Assembly: GCA_937871355.1 (NCBI GenBank)
Contig: CALMPX010000110.1
Location: forward strand, 1 to 7,798
Length of the DNA stretch: 7,798 bases
DNA from: an uncultured Bdellovibrio sp.
GTDB lineage: Bacteria > Bdellovibrionota > Bdellovibrionia > Bdellovibrionales > Bdellovibrionaceae
Reading direction: 5' to 3'
The notes under the pieces are model-generated. The model was not told where the DNA came from, made no database searches, and worked only from the letters and a program-made list of their open reading frames with translations. Position numbers and translations under genes: made by a program. Shown here piece by piece: positions 5,757 through 7,798 of this stretch. Position 1 is the stretch's first letter. Every line of letters starts with the position of its first letter.

Positions 5757-6629
5757 ATGATTATCGATATGAATAATAAAAAACTGACCACATGGCTTTA
5801 TTTGTTCTGGATTTACACTTTGATTGTTATCGCTTGGGGCGCATGGGTTCGCATCTCTCATTCTGGAAATGGCTGTGGCGACCATTGGCCGCTGTGCCAG
5901 GGTGACTTTATTCCCGATCTACAAAATAAGAAAACATTGGTGGAATATTCTCACCGTATCATGAGTGGTCTTTACGGCATTCTGGTGATTGGAATTTTTG
6001 CTTACTTCAGAAAAAAATCTATCAACTTTCAACAAAGAAAAATTTCTATTTATTTACTGATCTTTATGATCATTGAGGCTTTGCTTGGCGCTCTCCTCGT
6101 TAAACAAAATCTTGTCACCATCAATGATTCTATTTTTCGCCTTGTCGCCATGAGCCTTCATCAATTAAATAGCTTTTTATTGACAGGTGTCACCTATCTT
6201 CTCTATTTATCAACCAAGCAGTCTTTAAATATTCGTCCGACGAAGCTTAACATGGCCTTTTTAGTTCTGGCCGTTTCAGGTGCCATCGCCTCGCTGGCGG
6301 CAACTTTATTCCCCTCGACCTCAATCTTTGAAGGCATCATGAAAGACTTCTCCGAACACTCTCATTTATTTGTTCGCCTACGTATTATCCACCCGATTTT
6401 AGCAGTTACTCTTGTCTCAAGTGTTATTTATTGGCTGCAGACACGGGTGAAGACTTCAAAAGAAGTATCAAGATTAGTTTTGAATTTATTTGTGGCGATG
6501 TTCATCGGGATTATTACACTGATGACCCTGTCTCCCATATGGCTCAAGATCACTCATTTGATGGTTGCGCATTTTATCTGGGCGGCGATTTTAAAATATC
6601 AACTGTTTGGAAAGCATGAGACGGTGTAA
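5757..6629 (+). CDS. ctaA: Haem A synthase (CtaA/COX15 family)
   Basis: CtaA oxidises the C8 methyl of haem O to a formyl group, making haem A for aa3-type cytochrome oxidase in the inner membrane. The 290-residue protein has about eight hydrophobic helices. Family marks are all visible: a cysteine pair in 'GNGCGDHWPLCQGD' (C40, C47), the E-x-x-H-R motif 'VEYSHRIMSG' (E63, H66), and further haem-ligand histidines at H135 (LHQLNSFLLTG), H212 (IIHPILAV) and H267 ('ITHLMVAHFIWAAIL', with H272). The length is near the usual 300. The start is uncertain between ATG 5757 and ATG 5769 (residue 5), since neither has a clear SD; the coordinates use the longer. Its last 39 nt, including the stop codon, overlap the end of the LON-domain gene on the other strand. 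No ctaB or oxidase subunit is within the window, so the partner genes lie elsewhere. Confidence 0.94.
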   Translation: MIIDMNNKKLTTWLYLFWIYTLIVIAWGAWVRISHSGNGCGDHWPLCQGDFIPDLQNKKTLVEYSHRIMSGLYGILVIGIFAYFRKKSINFQQRKISIYLLIFMIIEALLGALLVKQNLVTINDSIFRLVAMSLHQLNSFLLTGVTYLLYLSTKQSLNIRPTKLNMAFLVLAVSGAIASLAATLFPSTSIFEGIMKDFSEHSHLFVRLRIIHPILAVTLVSSVIYWLQTRVKTSKEVSRLVLNLFVAMFIGIITLMTLSPIWLKITHLMVAHFIWAAILKYQLFGKHETV

Positions 6630-7178
6630 ATATTCAATTTGATCATTGATGTCTACACGTTCCATGAGTTCATACTGAATTTCAAAATCTCGAATGAGGT
6701 AGGTCGCACAGGCTGCGACCACTTCTTTGGCTCCGGTTAAGCTTTTTAAAAAGAAATCTTTTTGTCCGGGATCTAAAATATATTTATCAATCCAATTGGC
6801 AAAGTATTTACTAAGCGCAACGTAGGAATGCCTAAAATGATCATCAAGAATATAATTTTCGGCGATGATATGAACATCGTTGTAAGTGATGATTCCATTG
6901 GAAATCACGGTTGATTCACTGATATTTACTTTGCCCGCACCTTGAACGTACATCAATAAAGATCCATCTATTCGCACATCCGCAATATGTGCAACGCCAT
7001 AACCCGCAACTTCGCGGCTTTGCGCTTCGCCTTCCATGTAAAAGCCGATCGCCACAGGAACTTGGTCCGCTACGGCCTGACGAATGAGATGAGCTTGTTG
7101 TACAGAATGAATATTAATCGGTCGAATCGTGAACGGAAAAAGATTGGTATTGGGTACTGATAAAATAAATGTTTTCAT
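6591..7178 (-). CDS. Stand-alone LON substrate-binding domain protein
   Basis: A 195-residue cytoplasmic protein resembling the N-terminal domain of Lon protease with no ATPase or protease part. The opening 'FILSVPNTNLFPFTIRPINIHSVQQAHLIRQAV' segment follows the family pattern of a beta strand, 'LFP', then a helix. It continues with 'VPVAIGFY', 'VAGYGVAHIADVRIDGSLLMYVQGAGKVNI', matching the 'G.vA.I......DG...i...G..R..I' core of LON domains, and the C-terminal half (about 115-190) is helical. Where an arginine usually follows the late glycine, this protein has GKVNI. Such single-domain proteins are widespread and their function is mostly unknown. The ATG overlaps the mutT stop as ATGA (7178-7175), so translation is probably coupled to mutT. 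The stop lies inside the ctaA coding region on the other strand. Confidence 0.68.
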   Translation of the reverse strand: MKTFILSVPNTNLFPFTIRPINIHSVQQAHLIRQAVADQVPVAIGFYMEGEAQSREVAGYGVAHIADVRIDGSLLMYVQGAGKVNISESTVISNGIITYNDVHIIAENYILDDHFRHSYVALSKYFANWIDKYILDPGQKDFFLKSLTGAKEVVAACATYLIRDFEIQYELMERVDINDQIEYLHRLMLSKQLIF

Positions 7179-7594
7179 CCGACATGTCTCATTTTTTTAA
7201 GCTTTTCTACGACGGGAATATCGGCAGGCGCCATTTGATAACTGAGCAAGTCATTCACATCACACCAAGAAAAGTCATCATGATCAACTAAAACGATGGG
7301 AACTTCCCGAGGCACTTGGTAAAGATAAAATGAAATTTCGATATTTTTAGCTAAGTATTGATGATTGTTTTTGGATAAAAATTGGAGCTGAGCGGTGTCG
7401 ATAGACAGACTTAATTCTTCCTCGATTTCTCTTTTGAGGGCTGTCTCAGCTGTTTCGCCAAATTCGATCTTTCCGCCAGGAAATTCCCAAAAACCTGCAC
7501 CGGACTGCCGCGGATCGCGCCTGACGATCAGATACTTTTGGCTAGACAAACTAAATAAAACTATAGCAACGACGACTGTAGACATACTCATCAT
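7175..7594 (-). CDS. MutT-type Nudix hydrolase (probable 8-oxo-dGTP or related NTP diphosphatase)
   Basis: Nudix enzymes hydrolyse nucleoside diphosphate-X compounds; MutT removes oxidised GTP/dGTP from the pool. The 139-residue protein has the typical 'GFWEFPGGKIEFGE' lead-in and a Nudix box at residues 41-63: G41-x5-E47-x7-REI-x-EE-x-S-L, where the metal-binding glutamates E56, E59 and E60 are intact. The usual glycine near the end of the box is serine (S62). The N-terminal strand 'VVVAIVLFS' and the lead-in 'YLIVRRDPRQSGAGFWEFPGG' are as in MutT (about 130 residues). Several in-frame ATGs crowd the start (7594, 7591, 7585) and none has an SD, so the start is approximate. It is the first gene of a two-gene unit with the LON-domain gene and divergent from the Na/Pi cotransporter gene. 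The exact substrate is unproven, hence no gene symbol. Confidence 0.88.
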   Translation of the reverse strand: MMSMSTVVVAIVLFSLSSQKYLIVRRDPRQSGAGFWEFPGGKIEFGETAETALKREIEEELSLSIDTAQLQFLSKNNHQYLAKNIEISFYLYQVPREVPIVLVDHDDFSWCDVNDLLSYQMAPADIPVVEKLKKMRHVG

Positions 7595-7606
7595 CTATGC
7601 TATACT
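7579..7606 (+). promoter_or_regulatory. Candidate sigma-70 promoter for the Na/Pi cotransporter gene
   Basis: TAGACA (7579-7584) and TATACT (7601-7606), spacer 16 nt, match the -35 and -10 boxes at 5/6 each, the best pair in the window. Transcription would begin near 7613, 22 nt before the ATG, which leaves room for the AGGA SD at 7625-7628. The -35 box lies inside the first codons of mutT on the other strand, so the two promoters may compete. Confidence 0.5.
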
Positions 7607-7634
7607 AGTGAATGATTTTTAGATAGGATTTTAG

Positions 7635-7798
7635 ATGATAGATTTTCAAAATTCAAATTTTATAATACTAATAGCCGGGATCGCGTTCTTTCTTTACGGC
7701 AGCCAACTGGCTTCACAATCCCTAGAAAAACTACTCGCTTCACGTATAACTGCGCTGATGAATAAGCTATCGAAATCCCGATTCCTTTCGATTGGTGT
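7635..7798 (+). CDS. Na/Pi cotransporter family protein, 5' part only
   Basis: The ATG at 7635 has AGGA (7625-7628) 6 nt upstream, and the frame stays open to the window edge, giving the first 54 residues. They read as the opening of the Na+/phosphate symporter (PF02690-type) family: a hydrophobic stretch at about 9-22 with 'AGIAFFLYGSQLASQSLEKLL', then a basic stretch 'LMNKLSKSRFLSIGV', corresponding to the family's 'G..LFL.GM.lms.gL..lag..lr..l..lt.np..g...G'. In the family these proteins import phosphate with Na+, sometimes with a PhoU-like C-terminal domain; nothing of that can be seen here. The remainder lies outside the window. Confidence 0.75.
   Translation, partial: MIDFQNSNFIILIAGIAFFLYGSQLASQSLEKLLASRITALMNKLSKSRFLSIG

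Noticed and set aside
5682..5885. N-terminal extension of the BFD-like protein to 5885
   Set aside because: The extra 68 residues are antisense to the start of ctaA, show no domain, and would leave no space for either promoter.
1..7798. CRISPR array, tRNA, rRNA, insertion sequence, att site or replication origin
   Set aside because: No regularly spaced repeats, cloverleaf, transposase, terminal inverted repeats or DnaA-box cluster were seen on either strand.

Overview
This is a gene-dense, AT-rich bacterial chromosomal window with eleven supported genes: ten complete, plus one cut off by the right edge. The mix points to a Gram-negative aerobe. It holds a TatA translocase subunit, a large AsmA-like envelope protein, haem A synthase for an aa3-type oxidase, and Sec-exported proteins. 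The overall style (AT-rich, several starts without a Shine-Dalgarno, this combination of genes) resembles Bdellovibrionota (Bdellovibrio and relatives). That placement is an impression from reading protein sequence and was not tested by any search.

Layout. At the left, a compact fatty-acid-hydroxylase-family membrane enzyme (72-602, minus) is divergent from a two-gene unit on the plus strand. That unit is a secreted coiled-coil protein with a disordered tail (818-1303) followed by tatA (1347-1592). A sigma-54-like -24/-12 element lies upstream of the pair, and a small GUAA-tetraloop hairpin abuts the tatA ribosome-binding site. A bidirectional hairpin terminator (about 1615-1655) separates tatA from the convergent minus-strand pair greA (3674-4153) and an AsmA-like gene (1646-3664), which are 9 nt apart. 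Divergent from greA is a DHH/DHHA1 phosphoesterase of the NrnA type (4283-5275). It ends 1 nt from the stop of a convergent BFD-like [2Fe-2S] protein (5277-5681). That gene is divergent from ctaA (5757-6629). The 3' end of ctaA overlaps by 39 nt a convergent gene for a stand-alone LON substrate-binding-domain protein (6591-7178), which is joined by an ATGA overlap to an upstream MutT-type Nudix hydrolase (7175-7594). The start of a Na/Pi-cotransporter-family gene (7635 onward) runs off the right edge.

How the genes fit together. Most are housekeeping: transcript elongation (GreA), small-oligonucleotide or nucleotide phosphate turnover (DHH), nucleotide-pool sanitation (MutT), respiration (CtaA), protein export (TatA) and envelope maintenance (AsmA-like). 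There is no mobile element, CRISPR array, tRNA, rRNA or obvious defence or biosynthetic cluster, and I do not see a dramatic new system. The items most worth a second look are the Sec-secreted protein/tatA unit with its sigma-54-like promoter and tetraloop hairpin, the uncharacterised N-terminal region fused to the BFD domain, the coding overlap of ctaA with the LON-domain gene, and -10-like boxes placed so close to several SD-less start codons that those mRNAs could be leaderless.
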